From Lachnospiraceae bacterium (GTDB taxonomy: Bacteria; Bacillota; Clostridia; Lachnospirales; Lachnospiraceae): DNA of 64,000 nt. A model generated the notes under the pieces. It was given only the letters and a program-made list of their open reading frames with translations. It ran no database searches and was not told the DNA's origin. The first letter of the stretch is position 1; every line of letters begins with the position of its first letter. The stretch covers positions 174,776 to 238,775 of the forward strand of contig SVFO01000001.1 of assembly GCA_015056795.1 (NCBI GenBank), in the 5' to 3' direction. Below are positions 26,501-35,287 of this stretch, piece after piece. The position numbers and the translations under genes are program-made.

Positions 26501-27130
26501 ATTCGTCCTAGTCCACTCTGCATAAACATTTATGTCCTCATTTGGAATATAATCAAATGTAAATGCATTTCCATTTTCCATCTTCCATCCAGAAAAAGCA
26601 TAGCCTGTTCTGCTAGGAGATTCAAGAGAGGATATACTTCTACCTTCTGCAACTTTCTTAGTGGCATAGATATCAGTTTTTGAGGAATCCCTATAGAAAG
26701 TCACAGTATAAACGGTTGCAGCATCTTTCCATAGGGCCTTAAAAGTATTGTTTCCTGTCATCGACAATACTGCTTGATCTCCTGGCATATAGCGGATCCA
26801 CTGTCTTGTTACCGTTTCATCCTGCACAACATTTTCTTCTCTAGCCCATGCATCAAATTCCATACCATCAGGCGGAGTAAATAAGCAATCGGGAAGCACC
26901 ACTTTCTTACTGCTACAGTACACCGTGCTTCCATCCATTGTTCCAAAGCCACCATTGGCATCAAAAGAGATTACAAAAGCTTCATCACTACCAATTACAA
27001 ATGGAAGAAACTCTTCATCTTCTGCTCGTACAGAGCTTCTACTGAACGGAAGCAACACTGCACCTAACACCATTATTATTGTCAAAATGATAGTCTGTAT
27101 TCCCTTTTTTAATATTCTTCGTTTCTTCAT
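23576..27130 (-). CDS. Large secreted surface protein with InlB-type and beta-helix repeats
   Basis: 1184 residues from the MKKRRILKKG start (27130), with a signal peptide ending about SVRAED. At least four InlB/Listeria-Bacteroides B-repeat units follow the pattern VSFDANGGSGKMD...LPDCxFxxPxGKxFxxW (three in the first 300 residues, one after about 800). Between them lies a roughly 400-residue stretch of ITINGGDI/GGYGxGNITINGG repeats typical of a right-handed beta helix or carbohydrate-binding fold. The C-terminal 250 residues look Ig-like. There is no LPxTG or membrane anchor. First gene of the cargo operon, so adhesion or peptide delivery are possible roles. Confidence 0.8.
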   Translation of the reverse strand: MKKRRILKKGIQTIILTIIMVLGAVLLPFSRSSVRAEDEEFLPFVIGSDEAFVISFDANGGFGTMDGSTVYCSSKKVVLPDCLFTPPDGMEFDAWAREENVVQDETVTRQWIRYMPGDQAVLSMTGNNTFKALWKDAATVYTVTFYRDSSKTDIYATKKVAEGRSISSLESPSRTGYAFSGWKMENGNAFTFDYIPNEDINVYAEWTRTNPTVSFDANGGSGKMDTVAVDGSAGNYVYTVPECDFVAPSGKVFSHWQVIDDETKVYHPGSAVKNKIKISDVESNISLKAVWISACTATIEAENIGSENVIVTWTYSNQFLNDTLSGTGLSYPVGANLCVAVNVPTETYTVSGSNGVTFLSGENGWTTNNVSRDIVITVSIKEGAVIYLDADGSCKVCASATAVKGTEQEWGTEGKDTWYVVKSGITMNNRVEVRGNIHLILCDGATLSSEKGIAVNAGNSLTIYAQSMGNSKGKISIVSDQTSFKYDWKCYAAIGAGPNNKDAGDITINGGDIQVLTRSKSNTVAVIGGCSGYGFGNITINGGKVVAESDGGGAAVIGGGYQSKSGTIVINGGYVEARGTGTMSTGIGTGRNSNEGVNISITGGTVRAYGGTGIGGYDAREIHITISGGDIEAIANDDATKTGEGIGGYMITQQSQIESTIIITGGKVKAVGGATSGGAGIGCAYNSASVGEITISGGEVTTIGGSNSAGIGFTTKSREGNNNGLTAGTITITGGTVKASGGSSGIGIGKTNVRIPAVIFSYGDDKNVSIYASSYTGEITLQKEFMYQDSQTVATLPLVADRTIVPLTTYSVTFNPNGGIGTIVAEDVTIGETYTLPDCTFTAPEGKVFKEWSVVIGNADAVAKNPGEEIEVTAETTVTAVWEDDTHIGKISSAKVYLQNDISVVMYATFTDEPTSASMVVTLNGKETNLTGVRQEEKKYAFTFDGICPEHIGDSFTAVMTYVVNGETYTDILENYSVKKYCMTILEMSDTDLQKLIPASATLEETRCMAVDVLYYGAEAQNYMNHNTGNLATSNLTSAQAALATTYVTPTSEEGVVTTMLSGTKDDNYYWYSAKANLDNAATLQFYFMAPNGIEGLTVEIGGVEYTIHSTSTSGKYYVEITQMSAGDFRKVLTAKFKLNGTETGQAFSYSMNTYVSQVENHATFGSLAQRLYNYGKSAYNYAN

Positions 27131-27356
27131 AAATTCTTCTTTCTTCCCCTTATTTATTGGCACTTTTCACCACGCCTCCACTCTGTTTTGATTTCCTGTT
27201 TTTACTAATGAACACCGTAAAAACCCTCTGTGATGCAGGATTGCTATGTTCCGACACGCAAAAAATACCGAGCACTGGATATAATAATCCTCGTGTCCGG
27301 TATCTTATCAACTAAATTATTATGATTAATTACTGTAAAAAGAGTATAGTTATCCC

Positions 27357-27427
<71 letters not shown>

Positions 27428-27484
27428 AGCGTAGCGAATCTCGGCATACCTGTCAACCCCTTTCTGGTTATTTCTTCAAAAAAT

Positions 27485-28132
27485 TCATAGTGCTTTATAT
27501 CTCATAAGGAGAGCTTCTTTCTGCTTTTCCAACTCCTTTTCAGCATCAAATCCGCTCTCCGGAATGTACACAAGGCCTACCGCATATCTTGTCACTACCG
27601 CAAGCATCAGGTGAAGCGTAGTAGAGAACATCTCTTCCTCTGACTCATCCGTCCGGATCGTGTGATCCTGCTCGGCCCTCGTATACATTTCATGAAATCC
27701 GACTTTTAAGCCTTCGATGATATCCTGATATGGCTTCATCACTTTCGGATCAATGTTCTCAGACTGAATGTATATGTTAAAAAACTGGTTGAAACGCAGC
27801 AGGTCTCTTTTCATCCGGTACAACTCTACAAAGGATTCCAAATAGAAATAAAAAATCTCTTCTGCCGTCATCCCTTCAAAATCCCGGCTCGGCCTGCGCT
27901 TCTCATTATCCCTGATAGTCTTATCCCATATCCATGTTGCCACGGCGAGAACCAGTTCCGGTTTCGTACTGTAATAGCGGTAAAGCGTAGTCGTTCCAAG
28001 ACCACATTCTTTGGCAACTTCAATCATAGACACAGATTCAATGTTCTTCCTTGTATACAGCTCGTAGCTTTTCTCCAAAATGATTCTCTGTGTAGCCGCA
28101 GTCTGTATTGGGTTCTTTTTCCTGCCCCGCAT
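27485..28132 (-). CDS. TetR/AcrR family transcriptional regulator
   Basis: 215 residues. N-terminal helix-turn-helix region (RIILEKSYELYTRKNIESVSMIEVAKECGLGTTTLYRYYSTKPEL) is a canonical TetR DNA-binding domain; the C-terminal ligand domain is divergent and helical. It lies upstream of the surface-protein/peptide operon on the same strand, separated by 350 bases that contain the TTGC tract, and is the only regulator in the element, so it is the likely controller of the cargo. Confidence 0.88.
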   Translation of the reverse strand: MRGRKKNPIQTAATQRIILEKSYELYTRKNIESVSMIEVAKECGLGTTTLYRYYSTKPELVLAVATWIWDKTIRDNEKRRPSRDFEGMTAEEIFYFYLESFVELYRMKRDLLRFNQFFNIYIQSENIDPKVMKPYQDIIEGLKVGFHEMYTRAEQDHTIRTDESEEEMFSTTLHLMLAVVTRYAVGLVYIPESGFDAEKELEKQKEALLMRYKAL

Positions 28133-28261
28133 CTATACAATCACTCCGAACAACTCTAAAAAAGGGCACACTAACCCCTTTCCCATGATTTCACGGGATA
28201 TATTCTACCACTATTTCCTTGCTTTGTCAAAAGATATTTCGATAAAAAGGCTTGGCAAAAA

Positions 28262-28465
28262 TCATACATTTCCAGCATCGGCTTTAAGTACTCTTTTCAA
28301 TTTTTGAGAAAAGGTCGGTCCCTGCTCCTTGAAGTAAAGGTTGGCAATATAGGTAGTCTTGCCAATAGTGCGTGTTACTGTGCTTGAGGGCAAAGAAGAA
28401 GCGCAGATATCGTTTTCGACAGCTGCGCCTTCCTGCTCCGGTATTATGTTTTTGTTATTCTCCAT
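28262..28465 (-). CDS. TnpW-like small transposon protein
   Basis: 67 residues with the conserved core SSTVTRTIGKTTYIANLYFKEQGPTFSQKLKRVL, which I associate with the small TnpW-type proteins at the relaxase end of Tn4451-like mobilizable elements. Function is unknown. It follows the relaxase by 12 bases and is preceded by AAGGAGG. It marks the boundary between mobility genes and cargo. Confidence 0.7.
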   Translation of the reverse strand: MENNKNIIPEQEGAAVENDICASSLPSSTVTRTIGKTTYIANLYFKEQGPTFSQKLKRVLKADAGNV

Positions 28466-28476
28466 TTTCGTCCTCC

Positions 28477-30105
28477 TTATAAACTCGGATCATTTCTCTT
28501 TTTCGTGATACTTCTTGACGGCTGGTGCCTTTCATTTTCGAGCATTCTCTTAAGGTCACGCTTGTTGTAACTAAGCACTTCCATCTTCGCAAGATCTGCT
28601 ACCGCATTTGAGATAGCTTTATCCGTCTTCTGTGATTTTTTCTCCAGCCCGGCAAGCTCTTCCTTCCATTTCTTCGGTACGATCTTTTTATCCGGCTCCT
28701 TGATCATATCTTTAAGAATGTTTTTATACATCTTGAAAGTATTCAGTTCAGTCTGATGCTGCCGCTTATATTCCTCCGCTTTACTCTTCTTGAAGAATCC
28801 AAGTGGCTTTCCGTTTTTCTCTTCCGCACCTTTCAGCTTCCAGTATTCCACATTGAACTTATGATACGGCTCATATTTATTCTCGCAGAAGTCGATCAGA
28901 CTCTGAAGATAATCCATACGGGCATTCATAACATCGCTGCTCTTATCAAGCCTTTCATATTCAGCCTGCAACGCTTTCCTGTCAGCCTGCATCTCTTCAA
29001 AGGTTGTCCAGCCCTTGCTCTGTACATAGGCTTCCATTTTCTCCTTATCCTGCAAAGCGGCACGATCTGAAACGGAACCGATGAATTTACCCTTGACAAC
29101 CGGAAGTGTAAGACGGTTATTGTTGCGTTCACACATCTTCCGGATCATATCAATGATCTCACTCTTGAATGCCTTAATTACAACAACCGGTATGGCCTTA
29201 ACCGCTTCAAGCTCTTCCTTCGCTTTTTCAACCGCCATACGGGCAGCATTGATGATCGCATTTTGCTTTATGATGTCACGGTTGATATTTCCACGGATGG
29301 TCTGTATCCCGGCACGCTCCATTGCGCTCGCCTTTTCTCCGAGATGTATCTGTGGTATGATATCAAGCCCCTGTTCCTTGAATGATCTATGCTCCCAAAA
29401 GTCCTGCGTCATGCCCAGCTCGGCATTGGCAGAATTGATAGCGTCTGTCAGCTCTTTTCTCCATAGTTTGCTGTACTCCTGATTATCCCAGTCATTGGTC
29501 TTTATCGTGGTGCATTTCCACTGTTTTCTGTTCTGCTTATCGACTTTCTGCTGTCCGGTCTTTTTATCAATGACCGGAATACGCTCGCCGTTCTCGTCCG
29601 TAAGATATACTTTTTTCTGCTTCGGCATCCAATGCCCCTGCTTGTCAATGCTACGCAGGGTAAGCATGATATGAGCGTGAAGGTTACGCTGACCTTTATC
29701 ATTTTCAGAATCATGAATGGCAAACTGAACGCACATCCCCTTTGATACGAAAAGCTTTTCACACAGCATCCGCACGAACATGATTGCAAACTGATAAGTC
29801 CAGAGATTAGGAAGTTCAATTCTCCAAGTCCTCGCAAGCTGGGCATCACTCTTTTTCTCGAACATCTCAACAGAGTTCCAGAGCTTCGCCGGATCTTTAT
29901 ATTCAGTGGGAGCATTTTCGGGAAGAAGCACTTCCGAATGTACCAAGTCCTCATGACACTTCGGGTAGTATGTCTTACCGTCATATTCGGAATACATCTT
30001 CTCACGGCAGATATACCCGGACTGCTCGACTGCGGAATGACCACCGGTACACTTTGCAGTCCTGCCGCATATCTTCATGCGGGTACTTATGTTTTTAACT
30101 GCCAT
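28477..30105 (-). CDS. MobA/MobL family relaxase
   Basis: 542 residues. The N-terminal half carries the relaxase features: GGHSAVEQSGYICREKMYSEYDGKTYY, HSEVLLPENAP, LWNSVEMFEKKSDAQLAR and the metal-binding histidine motif GQRNLHAHIMLTLR. The C-terminal half is long, helical and lysine/glutamate-rich (coiled coil). It nicks the element's oriT and leads single-stranded DNA into a mating channel supplied by a helper plasmid or ICE. A palindrome-rich gap upstream is the likely oriT. Confidence 0.9.
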   Translation of the reverse strand: MAVKNISTRMKICGRTAKCTGGHSAVEQSGYICREKMYSEYDGKTYYPKCHEDLVHSEVLLPENAPTEYKDPAKLWNSVEMFEKKSDAQLARTWRIELPNLWTYQFAIMFVRMLCEKLFVSKGMCVQFAIHDSENDKGQRNLHAHIMLTLRSIDKQGHWMPKQKKVYLTDENGERIPVIDKKTGQQKVDKQNRKQWKCTTIKTNDWDNQEYSKLWRKELTDAINSANAELGMTQDFWEHRSFKEQGLDIIPQIHLGEKASAMERAGIQTIRGNINRDIIKQNAIINAARMAVEKAKEELEAVKAIPVVVIKAFKSEIIDMIRKMCERNNNRLTLPVVKGKFIGSVSDRAALQDKEKMEAYVQSKGWTTFEEMQADRKALQAEYERLDKSSDVMNARMDYLQSLIDFCENKYEPYHKFNVEYWKLKGAEEKNGKPLGFFKKSKAEEYKRQHQTELNTFKMYKNILKDMIKEPDKKIVPKKWKEELAGLEKKSQKTDKAISNAVADLAKMEVLSYNKRDLKRMLENERHQPSRSITKKRNDPSL

Positions 30106-30229
30106 GCCTGCACCTCGCTTTCGGTCGATGAGGCAGCTCCCGATACTGACGGTATGGCATGGCAGACTTTGTGGATGATGAAGCTCTGCTCTTTAGAGCT
30201 TCATCAGACGCAAAGTACATTAAGGGGTA

Positions 30230-30380
30230 GGTGTGCTTTGCACACCGGAGGGGAAGCGTAGCGTCCCCTCTTGGCTGCCACCGGCAGACAACCGTTGTCC
30301 GCAGGACGCCTCCAGCAGGACGCACAATACCACCGCGAGCGGTGGTATATCTGTGCGCACCCAGAAAATCTGGGTGAAAG
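30230..30380. other. Candidate origin of transfer, palindrome-rich
   Basis: The gap upstream of the relaxase holds at least three hairpins: GGGG...CCCC around 30250-30268, a perfect ATACCACCGC/GCGGTGGTAT (30327-30348) and CCCAGA/TCTGGG (30361-30375). Position beside mob and the cluster of palindromes suggest oriT; no nic site could be assigned. Confidence 0.45.
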
Positions 30381-30386
30381 ACCTGA

Positions 30387-30827
30387 TCAGTTTTCGTCCT
30401 CGTCATTTTCCTCATTTTCGGAATCAGTATCATCACCATCAGCATCGTCATAATCAGCCTCCTCTGTTTCGTTACCCTCGGTTTCGACAGTTTCATTTTG
30501 ATCATCCGTCTTTTCTGCTTTCTGTTCTTCCTTCGGTCTTTCTTTGATAACCGTCTTGATCAGATTTGCGACACCGGCAAAGCTGAACGCACAGGCTATG
30601 ATCCTGTTCATTTCCGGTTCATTAAACTCATACGCATTAAAACCTTCGGGGAAATACTTCAGCACGCATCCGCCCATCATATATTTGTGGCGATCCTGTA
30701 TCTTTCTTATGCGATCATTTTCATCCTTTACAGCCTTCGCATACTGTGCCTGTGCCTGCCGGAATTTCTCATCCGCCTTCGCCATCTTCTTGGATTTCTC
30801 CATCTGTGTAATTGCTCTCTGTTCCAT
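30387..30827 (-). CDS. DUF3847 family accessory protein
   Basis: 146 residues. An N-terminal coiled coil (EKSKKMAKADEKFRQAQAQYAKAVKDENDRIRKIQDRHKYMMGG) is followed by a small domain and a highly acidic tail (about 40 residues of Asp/Glu/Asn). DUF3847 proteins are regularly found upstream of MobA/MobL relaxases in clostridial mobilizable elements; an auxiliary relaxosome role is plausible but unproven. Confidence 0.75.
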   Translation of the reverse strand: MEQRAITQMEKSKKMAKADEKFRQAQAQYAKAVKDENDRIRKIQDRHKYMMGGCVLKYFPEGFNAYEFNEPEMNRIIACAFSFAGVANLIKTVIKERPKEEQKAEKTDDQNETVETEGNETEEADYDDADGDDTDSENEENDEDEN

Positions 30828-30882
30828 TTGAAATTCTCCTTTCTTTTGTGCGCCGTTTCCGGCAATTTATGGTTAAAAAAAG

Positions 30883-30920
30883 ACGGTGACGATAATCTTC
30901 AAAAGATAATCGCCGCCGTC
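30883..30920. other. Strong stem-loop upstream of the DUF3847 gene
   Basis: GACGGTGACGATAATCTT pairs with AGATAATCGCCGCCGTC across a 4-base loop, 56 bases before the start. It is GC-rich at the base and has an A-run on its left, so on the minus strand it may act as a leader attenuator or terminator. Confidence 0.55.
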
Positions 30921-30978
30921 TGCGGTAACGATATTCAATTTTTTAAACCTCCCTCCTACCCGTAGGCTTCTTTATATC

Positions 30979-31013
30979 AGAAAAGGCATTCGGGATTGCT
31001 CCTAAATGCCTTT
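30979..31013 (-). terminator. Terminator of the AAA-ATPase gene
   Basis: AAAGGCATT/AATGCCTTT stem downstream of the ATPase stop on the minus strand. Confidence 0.65.
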
Positions 31014-31080
31014 ATCTTTATATTACTGTTCGTTCATCTATGGACTACTGATCATGTTTTTGAAATTATGCATAAACCAG

Positions 31081-32748
31081 TTACTCCAACTTAAGCTTAA
31101 CCTGCTTCTGAAAAAATGCTGCCCCATAGCATATTATCTCCTCATATCCTTTTAGACCTTCGGCATATTTTTCCTTAACAATCTGCTTGATGGCTTCCTT
31201 GCAATCCTTGTCCATATCAGATTCTTTATCCGACTTTTTCGCTTCTATAATGATCGCGCGTCTGTTCTTCTTGTCCTTAAGCAGAATATCAGGTCTTCCA
31301 AGACCCTTTTCCTTATTGGAATCTACACTGTATCCCCTTCCAACAAATACTCCAGCAAGAAAAGCATGATAGTAGTCCTCATGATAATCATTATAACTTA
31401 TCGTATCCCATAGGAGCCCTGATATAATTTCCGTGGCACGCACTTCATCCTTCTCCCATAGAGTATTGATCAGTTCTTTTACCGTATCATTGCTGACTGT
31501 CTCCGTGAAGAAACGGACTACCGTATCCTCAAATATTGACGAAATCTCTCTGTTGGGAATCTTTAATGAAACCGTTTCCCCCTCTTCCCCCGCATCAGCT
31601 TTCGTAATGTATCCTGTCATCAGGAGTACACTCCATAAGTTATCCTCTGTGGAATGTAGCGTATCATAGGTCAATTCATCCGAAATTGTCTGAACGATTG
31701 TTTCACCGTTCAACAACGCCTCGAATTTATCAGAGACGTCAAAGTCTGTACGCTTCACAAATGTCAATAGAATGCCGTTATGACTGGTATTCTTCCAGTA
31801 GTTTTTGGGCTTAGCATCCCTACGCTTCTTTAATGCGGAAAGGTAATTGATCACATCCCAAGGGCAATACACATAACTGTTGCCAAAAACATATCCGTCA
31901 TACCATTCCTTGATCGTATCAGCCGTTTCGGATCTGTCAGCCGCTTTAAGAATAGCTGTGATTTCATTCTTTGAGAAACCAAAATACTGTGAAAAATCTT
32001 CATCAAGCACCGAATACGATGCAAAATTATTAGTGCCAGTAAATATGCTTTCCTTAGCTATCCGCAGGCATCCTGTAACCACGGCGAACTTCAGGAACTC
32101 ATTATCCTTAAGCGCCGTACTCATAATTCCCTTGATAACATCCAGCATTCTGGAGTAATAATGATTCTTGGCAGTATCCTTTTCGCTTGCCTTTGCCAGC
32201 GGCACATCATATTCGTCTATAAGCAGGATAACTTGCTTGCCATATACGTTATATAGCATTCGCATCATGGTTTTTAAGGAATTCTGAACATCACTTTCAT
32301 TTCCCTTCTGCGCCTTCAATCGAGCGAACACATCCAAATCATCCTTATCTGCCATGTCTTTTTTTGCTATGTCTGAAATTCCCTTGCATATGTCTGCAAT
32401 TACATTCATCAATTTCGCATATGCAACTTCATATGTTTCTGATTCAGCATCCTTAAATGAAATAAAAAGCACCGGATACTGATTCATCCACTCTTTGCAG
32501 AATGTCTTATGTTTTGCAATAGCAAGATTTTCGAACAGGCTCTTACTGTCCTTTCTGATGTTGAAGAAGTTCTCCATCATACTCATCATCAGAGTTTTTC
32601 CAAACCTTCTTGGTCTGGTAAAGAGCGTAACTTTATTATTCGTATCATGCACAAGTTCATACATGATCTCGGTCTTATCCACATAGTATGCATTTTCATT
32701 ACGAAGAGCCGCAAAGTCCGCTTCTCCAACGCTTACTGTAAAAGCCAT
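31081..32748 (-). CDS. AAA-ATPase-like protein with C-terminal PD-(D/E)XK nuclease domain
   Basis: 555 residues. N-terminal AAA_ATPase_like domain (VGEADFAALRNENAYYVDKTEIMYELV, Walker A region TRPRRFGKTLMMSM, Walker B-like VILLIDEYDVPL) and a C-terminal DUF1703 nuclease fold with GRPDILLKDKKNRRAIIIEAKKS, in which D, E and K form the restriction-type motif. The family is abundant in gut bacteria and mobile elements; its role is unresolved. The ATG at 32748 (MAFTVSVGE) follows AAGGAGG. It may be element defence or simply a passenger. Confidence 0.85.
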   Translation of the reverse strand: MAFTVSVGEADFAALRNENAYYVDKTEIMYELVHDTNNKVTLFTRPRRFGKTLMMSMMENFFNIRKDSKSLFENLAIAKHKTFCKEWMNQYPVLFISFKDAESETYEVAYAKLMNVIADICKGISDIAKKDMADKDDLDVFARLKAQKGNESDVQNSLKTMMRMLYNVYGKQVILLIDEYDVPLAKASEKDTAKNHYYSRMLDVIKGIMSTALKDNEFLKFAVVTGCLRIAKESIFTGTNNFASYSVLDEDFSQYFGFSKNEITAILKAADRSETADTIKEWYDGYVFGNSYVYCPWDVINYLSALKKRRDAKPKNYWKNTSHNGILLTFVKRTDFDVSDKFEALLNGETIVQTISDELTYDTLHSTEDNLWSVLLMTGYITKADAGEEGETVSLKIPNREISSIFEDTVVRFFTETVSNDTVKELINTLWEKDEVRATEIISGLLWDTISYNDYHEDYYHAFLAGVFVGRGYSVDSNKEKGLGRPDILLKDKKNRRAIIIEAKKSDKESDMDKDCKEAIKQIVKEKYAEGLKGYEEIICYGAAFFQKQVKLKLE

Positions 32749-32862
32749 ATGCGTGCCTCCTTTCAGCCTTGAGATCACCCTCAAATTTGCATAATAATCC
32801 GTTTATTATAGTACCATATAACCGTCAAATTTTCAACCAAAATCGTTGACATAACTCTGCCG

Positions 32863-33153
32863 TTAGCTCACTGACTTATCACCCTTATTATGCAGATTAT
32901 TTGCCCGTTCACTCGCCGCCTGTCTCTGCTCCGCTGATAGCCGTCTCGGCTTACGATAATTAACAGCAGATTTAGGCATTTCATAGGTCTTGTCGATGTC
33001 TGTCACGCCTATGCACTTATAGACCTCCGGGAAGCTGATAACTAACTGGTCAAGTTTCCTCATAACGGTAAGATCACGGGTGTAAAGGGTGGCGGTTGGT
33101 TCCTCGGCATTAAAGTTTATGATTGTTTCTCGTTCATAGCGTGATAGTTTCAA
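32863..33153 (-). CDS. Small conserved mobile-element protein of unknown function
   Basis: 96 residues beginning MKLSRYERETIINFNAEEPTATLYTRDLTVMRKLDQL, a sequence type I associate with recombinase-proximal genes of clostridial elements. The N-terminal part resembles a short beta hairpin and helix; the C-terminus is basic (NYRKPRRLSAEQRQAASERANN). No named function. It lies 235 bases downstream of the recombinase, with a GGGAGAAA-rich gap between. Confidence 0.6.
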   Translation of the reverse strand: MKLSRYERETIINFNAEEPTATLYTRDLTVMRKLDQLVISFPEVYKCIGVTDIDKTYEMPKSAVNYRKPRRLSAEQRQAASERANNLHNKGDKSVS

Positions 33154-33187
33154 GATTGCTCCTTTCTGCCCATGTAGGCTGTAAGAT

Positions 33188-33312
33188 ATGATTGATTGAT
33201 TGATGGATGGACTGACGGACAGGACTGATTCTTTCTCCCAGCCGCCATCCTGTTTTCTCCCAAATCAACCATCATTTTGGGAGAAAGGTAGTTATTGTTG
33301 GGAGAAAAGAAA
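33188..33312. repeat. GGGAGAAA iterons and GATT tetranucleotide tract
   Basis: Four copies of GGGAGAAA or its complement TTTCTCCC lie between 33231 and 33308, two of them forming the hairpin TTTTCTCCCAAA/TTTGGGAGAAA. A short GATT/GATG tetranucleotide run precedes them at about 33188. No gene is visible here; protein binding or a structured leader are possible. Confidence 0.5.
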
Positions 33313-33387
33313 AAGTGCTGATGGACATATATCTTCCATCCGCACTCTTTCATATGCCGTTATCCCGATAACTATCGTATGAACTTG

Positions 33388-35262
33388 TTAAAAATCAGGT
33401 ACTACAGAGTCGGCAAGTACCACACTTACCTTTGAATAATGCTCCTGATCATATTCCTCGGCAGGGATACCGTAGGTGTTGGTATTATCTGCCTTGAGCT
33501 GTGCAATCCTCGCTTTTCTTCTCGGCTCGTATGCTTTCTCCCACTTCTGCTGTGCCCCCCTTGCCTTACGTGCCAAATACTGCTCATGACGCTTATCTTT
33601 AATGGCATTCATGCGCTCGATCTCAGCCTTTTCCACCTCGGTAAGCTCCTTCTCCGGCATACTGTAATTGCCGATGAAATTGAAGTAGATATCAATCTTC
33701 TGCGTGGTCTGCACGGATCCCTTCCTGTCCCTCTCATGCACTTCGATATGATCAATGAACTCACTGACCATAAAAGGCGTGATTTCGTCAAAATCATTGT
33801 ACCTTGCCATAAGATCAACAAACCTCTTTCCGCTCTTGCGATTTTCCTCGACCTCTGACAGAAAAGCCTCGTTACTCTCAACCTCTTCGTTAAGCTCACC
33901 CTGCTCCTTGGAATACTGCCTGATAAGCGTTTCATATCTGCTTTCAGGCATCTTCCCAAGTGCGTTATCCTCATAAATCTTGCAGATAAGCCTTTCAAGC
34001 TCGTCCACACGCTTCCTGCACTGCTTAAGACGATCCTGCTTCTTCTTGGCTTCGGCACAGCGATTGTCCGCTTCCGTCTGGGTGATATGCTCAATGAACT
34101 CCTCCGGATTGTCTTCAATAGTGGTTTTGAGGTATCTGAGCGTATCCCTTACGATTTCCATAACCGCATCGGCGTTTATCCTATGACCGGAACTGCAATA
34201 GGTTCCCACAGGCTGCTTGCCGTACTTGGCGCATACATACTGTGCGACCTTCTTTCCATTGCTCGTCCTGTGACAGTACATGAGGCTCCCACAATCATGG
34301 CAGATCATTTTCCCGTCAAACGGATGCGGTTCTCCCCAGCCGTTCGGATAACGCTTAATGCCCGTCCTGCATTTCTGCGCATTATAGAAGGTCTCCTCGT
34401 CAATGATCGGCTCCTGCGTATCTTCAAAGACCTGCCAGTATTTCTGTGCCACATAATGGCTCTTTTTATCCTTAAAATGCTTTCTGGTCTTGAAGTTGAC
34501 CGTGTGTCCCAGGTATTCCTTTCTCGTAAGTATTGAAGCTACACTTGAACTTGTCCAGCGGTAGGGATGCTTTAATTCCCTGTTCTGCCATAAGCCCATT
34601 CCCATCTTCTGCTGATGATATGCCGGTATCTCCACTTTGTCCGCTTCCAGTATCTTGCATATCTGGAACGGGCCTTTTCCTTCAAGTGTGAGCTTAAATA
34701 TACGCTGTACAACCTCTGCCGCCTCCTCGTCCTTGATCCACTTGGTCTTATCATCGGGATCCTTCATATATCCGTAAGGCGGAGAGCTTGCAACGTGCTT
34801 TCCTGCTTCGCCCTTCGCCTTAAAAGTGGAGCGGATTTTCTTGCTTGTATCCTTGGCATACCACTCGTTCATGATATTGCGAAACGGCAGGAAATCATCA
34901 TCCCCCTGCAAAGTATCGGTTCCGTCATTAACCGCGATCAGACGCACATCTTTCTGTCTGAACATCTCCACGATCTGCCCGACCTTCAGATAATCCCTGC
35001 CCAGACGAGACATGTCTTTCACAAGGACGGCTCCGATATTTCCGTTCTCAATCTCACCCATCATTTCAAGGAATGCCGGACGATCAAAGCGTGTACCGGA
35101 TATTCCATCGTCTGCGAAATGCCGGGGACTCGGTAATTCGTGTGATTCAGCGTACTCCATAAGTAGCTTCTTCTGATTTGAGATACTGTTGGATTCTCCC
35201 TGAAGTTCGTCATCATGGCTCAGTCTCTCATAGAGTGCCGTGTACCGTTGCTCTTTTTTCAT
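33388..35262 (-). CDS. Large serine recombinase (integrase of the element)
   Basis: 624 residues. N-terminal resolvase catalytic domain beginning KKEQRYTALYERLSHDDE (catalytic Ser in RLS) with VKDMSRLGRDYLKVG; a recombinase domain (YGYMKDPDDKTKWIKDEEAAEVVQRIF); a zinc ribbon (CHDCGSLMYCHR...YVCAKYG...CSSGH); a long coiled coil and a DUF4368-type C-terminus. I prefer the ATG at 35262, preceded by GGAAAGGAG, over 35298. It lies about 120 bases from the element end and should carry out excision and insertion between attP and attB with a two-base GC crossover. Confidence 0.92.
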   Translation of the reverse strand: MKKEQRYTALYERLSHDDELQGESNSISNQKKLLMEYAESHELPSPRHFADDGISGTRFDRPAFLEMMGEIENGNIGAVLVKDMSRLGRDYLKVGQIVEMFRQKDVRLIAVNDGTDTLQGDDDFLPFRNIMNEWYAKDTSKKIRSTFKAKGEAGKHVASSPPYGYMKDPDDKTKWIKDEEAAEVVQRIFKLTLEGKGPFQICKILEADKVEIPAYHQQKMGMGLWQNRELKHPYRWTSSSVASILTRKEYLGHTVNFKTRKHFKDKKSHYVAQKYWQVFEDTQEPIIDEETFYNAQKCRTGIKRYPNGWGEPHPFDGKMICHDCGSLMYCHRTSNGKKVAQYVCAKYGKQPVGTYCSSGHRINADAVMEIVRDTLRYLKTTIEDNPEEFIEHITQTEADNRCAEAKKKQDRLKQCRKRVDELERLICKIYEDNALGKMPESRYETLIRQYSKEQGELNEEVESNEAFLSEVEENRKSGKRFVDLMARYNDFDEITPFMVSEFIDHIEVHERDRKGSVQTTQKIDIYFNFIGNYSMPEKELTEVEKAEIERMNAIKDKRHEQYLARKARGAQQKWEKAYEPRRKARIAQLKADNTNTYGIPAEEYDQEHYSKVSVVLADSVVPDF

Positions 35263-35287
35263 AATGCTCCTTTCCGCCATACAAAAA

